Shown: piece after piece, positions 34,347 through 42,902 of the stretch
Layout: the number at the start of each line of letters is the position of its first letter
Position numbering within the stretch: the first letter of the stretch is position 1
Assembly (NCBI GenBank): GCA_963732765.1
Contig: CAVTAS010000008.1
Coordinates: 806,001 to 870,000 of the forward strand
Reading direction: 5' to 3'
Origin: JANYHF01 sp963732765
Lineage (GTDB): Bacteria; Pseudomonadota; Alphaproteobacteria; Rhizobiales; Hyphomicrobiaceae
DNA length: 64,000 nt
Notes under the pieces: generated by a model
What the model saw: only the letters and a program-made list of their open reading frames with translations
What the model was told of the DNA's origin: nothing
The model's database searches: none
Made by a program: the position numbers and the translations under genes

Positions 34347-34410
34347 GGGCGAAACAAGTCTCGCCCCTACGCTGCGCCGTCCGTTCGTAGGGGCGAGACT
34401 TGTCTCGCCC
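34347..34410. repeat. GTAGGGGCG palindrome, family C, copy 3
   Basis: GGGCGAAACAAGTCTCGCCC (from 34347, arm to 34370) pairs with 34387-34410 (GTAGGGGCGAGACTTGTCTC...), one mismatch in 24. It lies in the shared promoter region of dgt and erpA, 29 bases upstream of the erpA start. Confidence 0.85.
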
Positions 34411-34438
34411 AGTGTTGGGCCGCAGCACAGGAGCAGAC

Positions 34439-34783
34439 ATGCCAGACACCAACTCAGCCACCGCCATTTCCGTCACCGATCGGGCCGCCAGCCGGATCGC
34501 CGAAATCCTGAAGGGCGAACCGGACGCGCGCATGATGCGCGTCAGCGTCGAGGGCGGCGGCTGTTCGGGGTTTCAGTACAAATTCGATCTGGTGCCGGCG
34601 CTCGAACCCGACGACATCGTGATCGAGCGTGGCGGCGTGCAGGTTCTGGTCGACCCGGTCTCGCTGCCCTACATGGCGGGATCCGAACTGGATTTCGTCG
34701 ACGATCTGATCGGGGCGCAGTTCAAGATCAAGAACCCGCAGGCAAAGGCGGCGTGCGGCTGCGGCACCAGCTTCACGGTCTGA
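34439..34783 (+). CDS. erpA: Iron-sulfur cluster insertion protein ErpA/IscA family
   Basis: 114 residues from ATG 34439. The three cluster-ligating Cys are visible: Cys42 in GGGCSGFQY and Cys106/Cys108 in CGCG. A-type carriers accept Fe-S clusters from the assembly scaffold and hand them to apo-proteins. Neighbour of dgt as in most Hyphomicrobiales. GCACAGGAG precedes the start. An upstream ATG (34400) is rejected since it lies in the palindrome. Confidence 0.95.
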   Translation: MPDTNSATAISVTDRAASRIAEILKGEPDARMMRVSVEGGGCSGFQYKFDLVPALEPDDIVIERGGVQVLVDPVSLPYMAGSELDFVDDLIGAQFKIKNPQAKAACGCGTSFTV

Positions 34784-34795
34784 AGCGATCGGAAC

Positions 34796-35149
34796 TCACT
34801 GGTAGCTGTCGGACAGTGCGTAGAGCCAAACGCAGCTGCAACCGATGAGCACCGCTGGGAACAATGCAACCATGGCCGCTTGACGGTGAGCATCGACCGA
34901 GCGGGCAACCACCGTGGCGGCGACCCCAAAGAACGGCAGCATCCAGAGCACCACAAAGGGGTAGGCAAAGATGGTGGAGTTGAGCGCAACTTCGCCGCCC
35001 AACAGTTTCATGACTGGATCGTCCAGGAGCGGGGCCAGTTGTCGCCAGCCAAGCAGCATCGCCATGCCGAATACGACGTTAAGCAAGGTCATGACCTTGA
35101 TGAACAGCGACGTGTGCTGTCTGTGCCGCTCGTATGAAAGGGCGGACAT
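34796..35149 (-). CDS. Small membrane protein, hypothetical
   Basis: 117 residues with three likely membrane segments (FIKVMTLLNVVFGMAMLLGW, FAYPFVVLWMLPFFGVAAT, MVALFPAVLIGCSCVWLYAL). No catalytic motif is visible and I do not recognise the family. Convergent with erpA (12-base gap) and divergent from xthA. Confidence 0.65.
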   Translation of the reverse strand: MSALSYERHRQHTSLFIKVMTLLNVVFGMAMLLGWRQLAPLLDDPVMKLLGGEVALNSTIFAYPFVVLWMLPFFGVAATVVARSVDAHRQAAMVALFPAVLIGCSCVWLYALSDSYQ

Positions 35150-35242
35150 GTGCGACGGATCTCCGATGCCGAAGCAGCTAGGCTAGAAAAGCACGAACAA
35201 CAGATTTAGTCTCAAACGGTAAACAAAGGGTTTTCGATCCCA

Positions 35243-36028
35243 ATGAAAATCGCCACCTGGAACATCAATGGCGTCAAGGCGCGCATCGACAGCCTGACGC
35301 GCTGGCTCGCCGAGACCAAGCCGGATGTGGTCTGCCTGCAGGAGATCAAAACCCAGGATGAGGGGTTCCCGACCGAAGCCATCGAGGCGCTGGGCTACAA
35401 TGTGGCCGTGCACGGACAGAAGGGCTTTCACGGCGTGGCGCTCTTATCGTTGCGCCCCTTCGACGAAGTGAAACGGCGGCTTCCCGGCGACGACAGCGAC
35501 GAGCACAGCCGCTACATCGAGGCCGTGATCTCCTCGGCCGAGGGCGGCGCTGTGCGCGTGGCCGGTATCTATCTGCCGAACGGCAATCCGGTCGGCACGG
35601 AGAAATTCACCTACAAGCTGGCCTGGATGGAACGGCTGCACGCCCATGTTGCGGGGCTGCTGCAACACGAAGAGGCGCTGGTGGTGGCGGGCGACTACAA
35701 CGTCATCGCCACGCCAGACGATTGCCACGACCCCAAGGTCTGGGTGGACGATGCTCTCTACCAGCCCGAAAGCCGCGCCGCCTTCCGCCGCTTCTGCCAC
35801 CTCGGTCTGACCGACGCCATCAAGGCCACGCACCCAGGCGGCGGCCACTACACGTTCTGGGACTATCAGGCCGGCGCCTGGGCCAAGGACCACGGCATCC
35901 GCATCGACCACCTGATGCTCTCGCCGCAAGCTGCCGACCGGCTCGCCGGGGCCGGCATCGACCGCATGACGCGGGGGTGGGAAAAGCCGTCAGACCATGT
36001 GCCGGTGTGGGTGGAGCTTAGGGTGTAG
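35243..36028 (+). CDS. xthA: Exodeoxyribonuclease III
   Basis: 261 residues. Family landmarks: MKIATWNINGVKARIDSL, VVCLQEIKTQD (metal-binding Glu), GDYNVIATPDD, and RIDHLMLSPQA with C-terminal SDHVPVW. The enzyme removes 3'-blocking groups and cuts at abasic sites in base-excision repair. Monocistronic, following an AT-rich leader (35190-35242) on the plus strand. Confidence 0.96.
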   Translation: MKIATWNINGVKARIDSLTRWLAETKPDVVCLQEIKTQDEGFPTEAIEALGYNVAVHGQKGFHGVALLSLRPFDEVKRRLPGDDSDEHSRYIEAVISSAEGGAVRVAGIYLPNGNPVGTEKFTYKLAWMERLHAHVAGLLQHEEALVVAGDYNVIATPDDCHDPKVWVDDALYQPESRAAFRRFCHLGLTDAIKATHPGGGHYTFWDYQAGAWAKDHGIRIDHLMLSPQAADRLAGAGIDRMTRGWEKPSDHVPVWVELRV

Positions 36029-36156
36029 GCTGCCGCCGGTTGGCCAGACAGCAATTGTCCGATGCCATTTCACAGCTTCTTAGCGGGTCCGGGCTATAGT
36101 GCCCCCGCTCTTGGTGCGCATTTTTGCAGGCGCCCTGATGTCAGGACACTTGCTTC

Positions 36157-37575
36157 ATGCCCATGCCCGTTACCGTCTCGCTCGCCACCGATACCGGCAG
36201 CAGCCAAACCGATGCCATGACATCCAATGGCACACTGATCGTCGCGGGTTTTGACGCCGGGACGACCTGGGAATACCAGATCGACAACAATCCCGCATGG
36301 ACTGCTGGGGCCGGCGACATTGCCGTTACCGGCGAGGGTGCCCATACCGCGACGGTGCGTTGGATCGATACGGGCCGCATTTACGAGTATCAGCTCAGCT
36401 TCACGCTCGATACAACAGCCGCCGCACCTGCTCTCTCGCTCGCCATCGATAGCGATATCCCCGGCGATGGCGTCACCGACGCCAGTCAGATCGACGTGCA
36501 GGGCGTGGAAGCGGGCGCGACCTGGGAATACTCGCTCGACAGCGGTGTGAGCTGGCTCGCTGGACTTGGGACGAGTTTCTTCCTGCCGGCGGACGCCAGC
36601 TACGGCCTCAAAGTCCGCCAGACCGACCTTGCCGGCAATCTGTCGCTGACCTCTGCCCTGCTCGCCGTCACGCTGAACACGGTGATCGCGCCCGGCACGG
36701 CTGGCAACGACACCATCAAGGGCCTTTCAGGCGACGACGAGATCAATGCCGGCGACGGCGACGACACCATAACGGGCTTCGCGGGCGCCGATTCAGTCGA
36801 CGGCGGCGCGGGCGTCGATACGCTGGTGCTGACCGAAACATCGACCAAACTCAACGCGGCTGGCGAAAACCAGCTGGTCGGCGTGGAAAAGGTGACCGGC
36901 ACGGGCGCGGCGGCGGGGGTCAATATCGATCTGCGCCAGCAGGGCGAAGGGTACTCGATGACCGGCAGCGCCTTCGGCGACACGCTGGTGGGCGGATTGG
37001 GCAACGACAAGATCGGCGGCGGCACCGGCGACGACTCGCTCAATGGCGGCTACGGCAAAGACACGCTGTCGGGCGGAGCCGGCAAAGACACGCTGATCGG
37101 CGGTTCGGGCAACGACAGCCTGACCGGCGCGGCAGGCGATGACATGTTCTTTGGCGGCTCAGGCAACGACGCCTTGTTTGGCGGAGCGGGCAACGACCAG
37201 CTCACCGGCGGCGATGGCCACGACAATCTGACGGGTGCGGCCGGCAACGACACTCTGTTTGGCATGACCGGCAACGACCGTCTGCTCGGCGATGCCGGCG
37301 ACGATTTGCTCTCGGGCGGATACGGCAACGATCGCTTCATCTACACAAGCCGGCAGTTTGGCAGGGACGTCATCAAGGATTTCGGCGACGTCAACGGCAA
37401 CCAGGACGTCATCCAGCTCTCGAAATCGATCTACAAGACCTTCGCCGCCGTGAAGTCGCACATGCAGCAACTCGGCGACGATGTGGTGATCGGCAATGTC
37501 GGTGGCCAGGATACCATCACGATCGTCCACATGACCAAGGCCGCGCTGGACGTCCACGATTTCGTGCTCGTGTAG
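36157..37575 (+). CDS. RTX-repeat (calcium-binding) secreted protein
   Basis: 472 residues. The first ~180 residues contain two Ig-like repeats with the shared core TTWEYQIDNNPAW / ATWEYSLDSGVSW. Residues ~185-400 hold at least a dozen Ca-binding nonapeptides of the type GGxGNDxL (GGSGNDSLTG, GGAGNDQLTG, GGYGNDRFIY). There is no N-terminal signal peptide; the C-terminal domain ending VHDFVLV fits a type I secretion signal. No catalytic domain is seen, so it may be an adhesin or surface-layer protein. No type I exporter is adjacent. Confidence 0.85.
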   Translation: MPMPVTVSLATDTGSSQTDAMTSNGTLIVAGFDAGTTWEYQIDNNPAWTAGAGDIAVTGEGAHTATVRWIDTGRIYEYQLSFTLDTTAAAPALSLAIDSDIPGDGVTDASQIDVQGVEAGATWEYSLDSGVSWLAGLGTSFFLPADASYGLKVRQTDLAGNLSLTSALLAVTLNTVIAPGTAGNDTIKGLSGDDEINAGDGDDTITGFAGADSVDGGAGVDTLVLTETSTKLNAAGENQLVGVEKVTGTGAAAGVNIDLRQQGEGYSMTGSAFGDTLVGGLGNDKIGGGTGDDSLNGGYGKDTLSGGAGKDTLIGGSGNDSLTGAAGDDMFFGGSGNDALFGGAGNDQLTGGDGHDNLTGAAGNDTLFGMTGNDRLLGDAGDDLLSGGYGNDRFIYTSRQFGRDVIKDFGDVNGNQDVIQLSKSIYKTFAAVKSHMQQLGDDVVIGNVGGQDTITIVHMTKAALDVHDFVLV

Positions 37576-37604
37576 GGAGGAGTTTTTGGCGCCGGCAACC
37601 AGCC

Positions 37605-38264
37605 TCAGTCGACCGAGGCCCGGCTGGCGGCCACCGACTTGCCGGCCGCTGTCGCAGGCTCGGTTGATCCAGTGGTCGCGTTCACTAGGCGGGCCAGACC
37701 AAGCCGCGCCAGGGCTGGCCAGAGTTTCATGTATTCCACCACCAGCACGCGCGTCGTGGCGGGCGAGGCCCACCAGCCCTTGGCCTGAACCGATGCCGGC
37801 ATGACCGGGTGCGCAATGAGCGTTGCCTCGGGAAAGGCTTGGGCGATCTCGGCCAAGCTGCGCGCCATGTGATAACCGGACGTGACGACGATCAGCCGTT
37901 TGAAGTTGCGGTGTCGGGCCCAGACTTCGGTCTCGCGCGCGTTGCCGACCGTGTCTTGCGCCCAATAGCCGATATCGATGCAGCAATCGAACAGGTCGCC
38001 ATACTCGGCAACCTGCTGGCGCAGCGCATTGCGCGAGGTGTGCGGGTTGACGCCGCTGATCAGCAGGCGCTGGCCGCGGTGTTCGGCGAGCAGTTTGACC
38101 GCCTCTTCGATGCGCGCGCCGCCACCGGTGAGGGCGACGATGGCGTCGGCTTGACCAACCTCGCCAGCCGGCTGCAGGGCCATGACGGCGAACAACAGGA
38201 AGCCGGCCGACCACGTCAGGACAAGGCCGCCTGCAATCCGGAACATCCTGCTCATGATGGCCAT
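37605..38264 (-). CDS. DUF218/YdcF-like membrane-associated protein
   Basis: 219 residues. An N-terminal membrane anchor (IAGGLVLTWSAGFLLFAVMAL) is followed by the DUF218 core DAIVALTGGGARIEEAVKLL, LLISGVNP, DTVGNARETEVWARHR and LIVVTSGYHMARSLAEI. ElyC/SanA/YdcF proteins of this family act in envelope metabolism, with unknown chemistry. Next to ftsX in many alphaproteobacteria, so a cell-envelope role is plausible. Confidence 0.85.
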   Translation of the reverse strand: MAIMSRMFRIAGGLVLTWSAGFLLFAVMALQPAGEVGQADAIVALTGGGARIEEAVKLLAEHRGQRLLISGVNPHTSRNALRQQVAEYGDLFDCCIDIGYWAQDTVGNARETEVWARHRNFKRLIVVTSGYHMARSLAEIAQAFPEATLIAHPVMPASVQAKGWWASPATTRVLVVEYMKLWPALARLGLARLVNATTGSTEPATAAGKSVAASRASVD

Positions 38265-38428
38265 GATGCGTCTTCTAGCCTCGTGGACCCCGCCACTTCA
38301 GCGACATCGACTCACGTGTGACGTTTGCCCGTTCAGTGTGGAGCAAAACGCGTATAAAAAACAGTAAGAGATGATTGGGGCACAATCTGGCCCTGCGGGT
38401 TTCCCCCGGTTGGTGAGGTGAATAATAC

Positions 38429-38505
38429 CGGGACAGTCTACTTATCTCTCCGACCTCCGGGTTGAACACGCAGTTCGAGGAGCGATATAAGTAAACTGTC
38501 TCCCG
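38429..38505. repeat. GGGACAGT-TAC palindrome, family E, copy 3 (degenerate)
   Basis: CGGGACAGTCTACTTATC (from 38429) faces GATATAAGTAAACTGTCTCCCG (to 38505), with several mismatches. Position is between ftsX and the DUF218 gene, on the same strand order. Internal part shares GGGTTGA with copy 2. Confidence 0.75.
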
Positions 38506-38513
38506 TTTTCGTG

Positions 38514-39602
38514 TCAGACGCGCGCGTGCAGGATGCGATATACGCCGTAACGCGAGGTCAGCATGCAGAGCGCCGCAATGACGGCCACCACAATGGCCAG
38601 CAGCAGATAGCCGGGCAGATCGAGCACGCCGCCGCCGACCAGATTGCGCAATTCAGCGGCCGTCACCACACCGCCGCCGAGCAGCGGCATCAGCGTGGGC
38701 AGCACCAGGAACACCAGCATGGCCGAGATCGCGCCCACCAGTCCGGCGCGGATGCCAAGCGCCAGGAAGTGTTTCTCGAACTCCTGACTGATGAAGCGGT
38801 CGGTAGCGCCGACGAAGTTCAGCACCTCGACGATCTCACGGTTGGAGGCGAGCGCGCTGCGGGTCGCCGAGACGATGATGGCCGTCGTGGCCGCACCCAC
38901 CAGGATGAGGATGGCGAGCCCGCCGAGCGCCAGCGAGCGCGTCACGGCGCGGATCTGCGCCTGCCAGTGGCGATGATCGTCGAGGCCGGCGACCGGGAAG
39001 GCGGTGCTGAGCGAGGAGCGCAGTCTTTCGACATCGGGCGGGCGCTGACGGTCCAGCACCAGCGCGATCAGGCGCGGCACCGGCAGCGTATTGAGCGCCT
39101 CGGTCTGGCCGAGCCAGGGCTCCAAGAGCGCATTGGACTCTGCGGCCGACAACGGGCGGGCCGAAGCCACGCCGGTCTGACGGCTGAGGAAATCGGCGAC
39201 GCGGTTGACCAGCGCATCCGTCCCCGCCAGGTCCTCGGCAGGCTCCACCTGCACCGTCACTTCGCTGGCGATGTTGCGCAGCCAGTTGGCGGCCGACTGG
39301 TTGACCATGTAGACCCCGCCTGCGGTCAGGCAGGCCAGGAAGCACATGATGGTAATGACGAGGTTGAGCGAGCGGCCGGTCACCGATCCCGCCGGCACGA
39401 TGGGCGCGGTCTGATTGCCCATTTTGCGCATTTTCTTAGGAAGCCCGGCGTCCAGCTCCGTCCCGCTGCGCGAGGCGCCTTGCAGGCCGGGGACTGGCCG
39501 CTCCTGGGGCCGGGACGTGGTTATGGGCTCGTCGTCGAACCCGCTTTGCTCGCGGGCGCTCGGCTGCCATTGCGTCCTGTTATCGTCAGCCGATGCGGAC
39601 AT
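38514..39602 (-). CDS. ftsX: Cell-division ABC transporter permease FtsX
   Basis: 362 residues, longer than the usual ~300 because of a ~75-residue polar N-terminal extension. Four membrane helices are visible: one after the N-terminus (LNLVITIMCFLACLTAGGVY), then three in the C-terminal half (ALGGLAILILVGAATTAIIV, GLVGAISAMLVFLVLPTLM, LLLAIVVAVIAALCML). The large periplasmic loop between helices 1 and 2 controls amidase activation at the septum. Its start overlaps ftsE by 17 bases. Confidence 0.95.
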   Translation of the reverse strand: MSASADDNRTQWQPSAREQSGFDDEPITTSRPQERPVPGLQGASRSGTELDAGLPKKMRKMGNQTAPIVPAGSVTGRSLNLVITIMCFLACLTAGGVYMVNQSAANWLRNIASEVTVQVEPAEDLAGTDALVNRVADFLSRQTGVASARPLSAAESNALLEPWLGQTEALNTLPVPRLIALVLDRQRPPDVERLRSSLSTAFPVAGLDDHRHWQAQIRAVTRSLALGGLAILILVGAATTAIIVSATRSALASNREIVEVLNFVGATDRFISQEFEKHFLALGIRAGLVGAISAMLVFLVLPTLMPLLGGGVVTAAELRNLVGGGVLDLPGYLLLAIVVAVIAALCMLTSRYGVYRILHARV

Positions 39603-40242
39603 GGCCCTCGTGCAGCTCCAGCTTTGGCGCCTTGAATTGTTTCATCAATTGATGATCGTGGGTAGCAATGATGACCGACGTGCCCAGCCGGTTCAGTTCG
39701 ATGAAGAGGCGGAGCAGACGGCGCGCCATCTGCGGATCGACGTTACCGGTCGGCTCGTCGGCAAGCAACAGCTCCGGTTTTCCGATCACGGCGCGGGCGA
39801 TGGCGGCGCGCTGTTTCTCACCTCCCGAAAGCACGGAAGGATAGGCGTGCATGCGCTCGCCAAGGCCCACCCATTGCAGGAGGTCGGTGACGTCGTCCTT
39901 GTAGTCGCCCATGCGGCGGCCAACCACCCGCAACGGCAGTGCCACATTCTCCCAGGTGGTGAGATGGTCGAGCAGCCGGAAGTCCTGGAACACAATGCCG
40001 ATGCGCCGCCGCAACTGTGCGCGCCGGGTTTGCGAAACTGTGGTAATGTTCTGGCCGAACAGGAGAATTTGTCCCGACGTCGGCTGTTGCGACATGAACA
40101 GCATACGCAGTAAACTGGTCTTGCCCGATCCCGACGGACCAGTGAGAAAGTGGAATGACCCGGGCCGCAAATGGAATGTCACGTCGGTCAGCACATCGGC
40201 GCCGCGGCCGTAGCGCAGCCCAAGGCCATTCAGGCGGATCAT
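39586..40242 (-). CDS. ftsE: Cell-division ATP-binding protein FtsE
   Basis: 218 residues. Walker A GPSGSGKTSLLRML, signature VLSGGEKQRAAIARA, Walker B LLLADEPTGNVD, H-loop IIATHDHQLM. With FtsX it couples ATP hydrolysis to peptidoglycan hydrolase activation in division. Divergent from the zinc-ribbon gene; the 172-base gap should hold both promoters. Confidence 0.96.
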   Translation of the reverse strand: MIRLNGLGLRYGRGADVLTDVTFHLRPGSFHFLTGPSGSGKTSLLRMLFMSQQPTSGQILLFGQNITTVSQTRRAQLRRRIGIVFQDFRLLDHLTTWENVALPLRVVGRRMGDYKDDVTDLLQWVGLGERMHAYPSVLSGGEKQRAAIARAVIGKPELLLADEPTGNVDPQMARRLLRLFIELNRLGTSVIIATHDHQLMKQFKAPKLELHEGHVRIG

Positions 40243-40414
40243 GGGTTAGGCTCCGGAGGGGCGGGATGGGGCGATCTGGCGGTGCGGCGCATGATATAGG
40301 CTCTGGGAGGCGGCGAGAGGCGGAAATTCCGTCTTACTTGCTCCATTTTCACAAGACATGTGTTTGGCCACGCGATTACGACGATCTCATGAGAAGGTTC
40401 GGCCCGCTTTGACT

Positions 40415-41689
40415 ATGATCATCAGTTGTCCGCAATGCGGCACGGCGTACGATGTACCCGATGGGGCAACCTTTGTTGGGCGTAAGGTGCGCTGCAAGTC
40501 GTGCCAGTCGGTCTGGCGCGTGGAAGCGCCGCCGCCGCCTCAAGCGCAGCGGCCGAATGAAGACTGGGCCGATCCGTTGGCGATGCTGAACGAGGGTCGC
40601 GAAAGCGCGCCGTCGCCACGCGTCGCTGCACCAGCGCCTCCACCTGCGCCAGCTCCTTCGTCAGCGAGCGTCGAGCCGTTGCGGCCCAACTTCGGCCAGC
40701 GACCGGCGGCCATACGCAGCGCGCCAGCCTCGTCACCCGCAGTTCCGCAACCGCCTAAATCCGCCCCCGAGCCGGCAATCTCGAAACCGGCCGCTGCCGA
40801 CAGTGGCTGGGACTGGCCCGCCGAGGGTGATACGGCCGCAGCTGCCAGTCGCAAGCCCACGCGTCACGCGCCCGGCACGGCCGATGCAACCCCAGAGGCG
40901 GACGCGCCGGTGGCCAGGTCCGGCGCGCAAGCTAACAGCGCCCCGCCGGTCGATGCCGTATCTCCGTCTATGGCGGCGTCGCTGGAACGGCGGCGGCAAG
41001 CGCGCCAGCGGTCCGGCTTCGACGATGTCGAGGCGGCCATCGCTGCTGTCAGGACGGCGCCGCTGAACGGGGCTGCGCAAATCGACGAGCGCGACCAACC
41101 CTACCGGCAACCGGCCCAGCCGCCCCAGAAACATGTCCACACTCCGTATTCCGATGCGAATTCCGATTTCGGCCGCGACGCACACGGCGATGCCGGCCAG
41201 GACTATGATGACGGCGACAACCCAATCGACGGCCCCAGCGCCAACCGCGCCGGCCTGATCGTCGGCTGGGTCGCGTTGGCCGCCGCGCTAGGCAGCCTGG
41301 CCGCCTTTGCCGCACTTGGATCGGAGTATGTGGCGCGCGCGCTGCCCGGCACCGTCCCGCTCTATGCCGCCGTGGGCATGCCGGTGAACCCACGCGGCCT
41401 GGAATTCCGCGACATCGCCTATGAGTGGAAGCTCGATGTGCGCGGCAAACCTGTGATCGGCATCAGCGGCAAAGTCACGAACGTCAGCACGACGCCGCGC
41501 CCGGTGTCCTCGGTGGTGTTCGCCTTCATCGACCAGGAGGGGCTGGAGCTGTTCGACTGGGCCACCTCGATCCGCGCCAAGGCTTTGCAGCCCGGTGCCT
41601 CGCTGCCGTTCGCCTCGGTGGTGCCGATCCCCGCCGACGCAGTGCGCAAGGTCGAAGTCCGGTTTGCCAAGCCGCGGCGCGGGCAATAG
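40415..41689 (+). CDS. MJ0042-type zinc-ribbon protein with C-terminal DUF3426-like domain
   Basis: 424 residues from ATG 40415. The N-terminal zinc ribbon has four Cys (ISCPQCGTAYDVPDG and VRCKSCQSVW). A long Pro/Ala-rich disordered linker (~45-280) leads to one membrane helix (about 288-310, AGLIVGWVALAAALGSLAAFAAL) and an extracytoplasmic domain (GLEFRDIAYEWKLDVRGKPVIGISGKVTNVS). The gene is commonly next to ftsE and hpt in Hyphomicrobiales. Function unknown; the metal ribbon suggests a regulatory or sensing protein. Confidence 0.85.
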   Translation: MIISCPQCGTAYDVPDGATFVGRKVRCKSCQSVWRVEAPPPPQAQRPNEDWADPLAMLNEGRESAPSPRVAAPAPPPAPAPSSASVEPLRPNFGQRPAAIRSAPASSPAVPQPPKSAPEPAISKPAAADSGWDWPAEGDTAAAASRKPTRHAPGTADATPEADAPVARSGAQANSAPPVDAVSPSMAASLERRRQARQRSGFDDVEAAIAAVRTAPLNGAAQIDERDQPYRQPAQPPQKHVHTPYSDANSDFGRDAHGDAGQDYDDGDNPIDGPSANRAGLIVGWVALAAALGSLAAFAALGSEYVARALPGTVPLYAAVGMPVNPRGLEFRDIAYEWKLDVRGKPVIGISGKVTNVSTTPRPVSSVVFAFIDQEGLELFDWATSIRAKALQPGASLPFASVVPIPADAVRKVEVRFAKPRRGQ

Positions 41690-41730
41690 GCTCTGCTGTC
41701 TTGAGCCGCCCTTCCGGAACGGAACCTCCA

Positions 41731-42279
41731 ATGCCCGACACCTTCACGCCGCAGCACGAGATCGAAGTCGTTTTCTCGGCCGCACAGATCGCCGAGCAAG
41801 TCGACGTGCTGGCCCGCCAGATAGCGGCCTCGGGCATGGAAAACCTGCTGGTGGTGGCGGTGCTGAAAGGCAGCTTCGTGTTCGCCTCGGACCTGATCCG
41901 CGCCCTGCATGCTGCCGGCGTATCGCCTGAGGTCGATTTCATCACCCTCTCGAGCTACCGCAAGAGCACCAAATCCTCTGGCCAGGTCGAAATCCTGCGC
42001 GACGTCGACAGCGAGGTGAAAGGGCGGAACATCCTGCTTGTCGACGACATCCTCGAGTCCGGCCGCACGCTCGCCTTCGCAAAGGACCTGATGGTGGCGC
42101 GCGGCGCCAAGCGGGTCGCCACCTGCGTGCTGCTGGACAAGCCGGTCGAACGATCAGCCGAAGTCGAGGCCGATTTCTGTGCTTTCGAGTGCCCGAATGT
42201 GTTCGTGATCGGCTACGGCATGGACATCGGCCATCGCTACCGGGAGTTGCCGTACGTCGGGAACCTGGTGCGTGGGTAG
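41731..42279 (+). CDS. hpt: Hypoxanthine phosphoribosyltransferase
   Basis: 182 residues from ATG 41731. The PRPP-binding motif is ILLVDDILESGRTL (about 103-116); VLKGSFVFASDLIRAL and GYGMDIGHRYRELPYVG are further family landmarks. It salvages hypoxanthine and guanine to IMP and GMP. It is 41 bases after the zinc-ribbon gene and converges on the de novo purine operon, placing salvage and synthesis side by side. Confidence 0.95.
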   Translation: MPDTFTPQHEIEVVFSAAQIAEQVDVLARQIAASGMENLLVVAVLKGSFVFASDLIRALHAAGVSPEVDFITLSSYRKSTKSSGQVEILRDVDSEVKGRNILLVDDILESGRTLAFAKDLMVARGAKRVATCVLLDKPVERSAEVEADFCAFECPNVFVIGYGMDIGHRYRELPYVGNLVRG

Positions 42280-42311
42280 GGCCCATCCGTGGGGGCGGTA
42301 TATGTCTCGCA

Positions 42312-42902
42312 CTACGCCGTTACAACCTTGGTCACCACATCTACCAGCAACCGATGCTCGGCAGCATAAATCCGTGCGCTGAGCGACGCCAAGTCGTCTG
42401 TCGGCAGAATGTCGATCCGCGCCGTGCCCAGTACTGGCCCTGCGTCGATCTCCGGAATGACCTCATGCACCATGACGCCGGTTTCTCCGATCTCGCCGCG
42501 CTGGAACGCTGCTAGCGCCCGCTCGATGGCTTGCGTGCCGGGGAAGGCGCCCGGAAGCGCTGGATGCAGATTGATGACCTTGGCCGCGCAGTGATCCAGA
42601 AACGCCGGACTGAGGATGTGCATCCATCCGGCCAGCACGACGAGATCGGGCCGCGTCTTGGCGACCTCTTGCGCCAGCGCGACGTCGTAGGACTGGCGCG
42701 TGCCGCCTTTTTCAAACTCCGCTGTTAGTGTCCTCAGCGTCACCGGAATTCCGGCCAGATTGGCCCGCTTCAGAGCATAGGCATCGGCGCGGTTCGAGAG
42801 CACCAAGACGATCTCGGCGCCGATGCGTCCGTCCGCACACGCATCGATCAGCGCCTGCAGGTTAGAGCCACCGCCAGAGACCAGGACGACCAGCCGTTTC
42901 AT
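42312..42902 (-). CDS. purN: Phosphoribosylglycinamide formyltransferase
   Basis: 196 residues. LVSGGGSNLQALIDAC, the catalytic Asn/His/Asp region INLHPALPGAFPGTQAIERAL and VMVHEVIPEIDAGPV match PurN. It transfers formyl from 10-formyl-THF to GAR, step 3 of purine synthesis. Last gene of the purine operon; overlaps the purM stop by 4 bases. Confidence 0.95.
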   Translation of the reverse strand: MKRLVVLVSGGGSNLQALIDACADGRIGAEIVLVLSNRADAYALKRANLAGIPVTLRTLTAEFEKGGTRQSYDVALAQEVAKTRPDLVVLAGWMHILSPAFLDHCAAKVINLHPALPGAFPGTQAIERALAAFQRGEIGETGVMVHEVIPEIDAGPVLGTARIDILPTDDLASLSARIYAAEHRLLVDVVTKVVTA

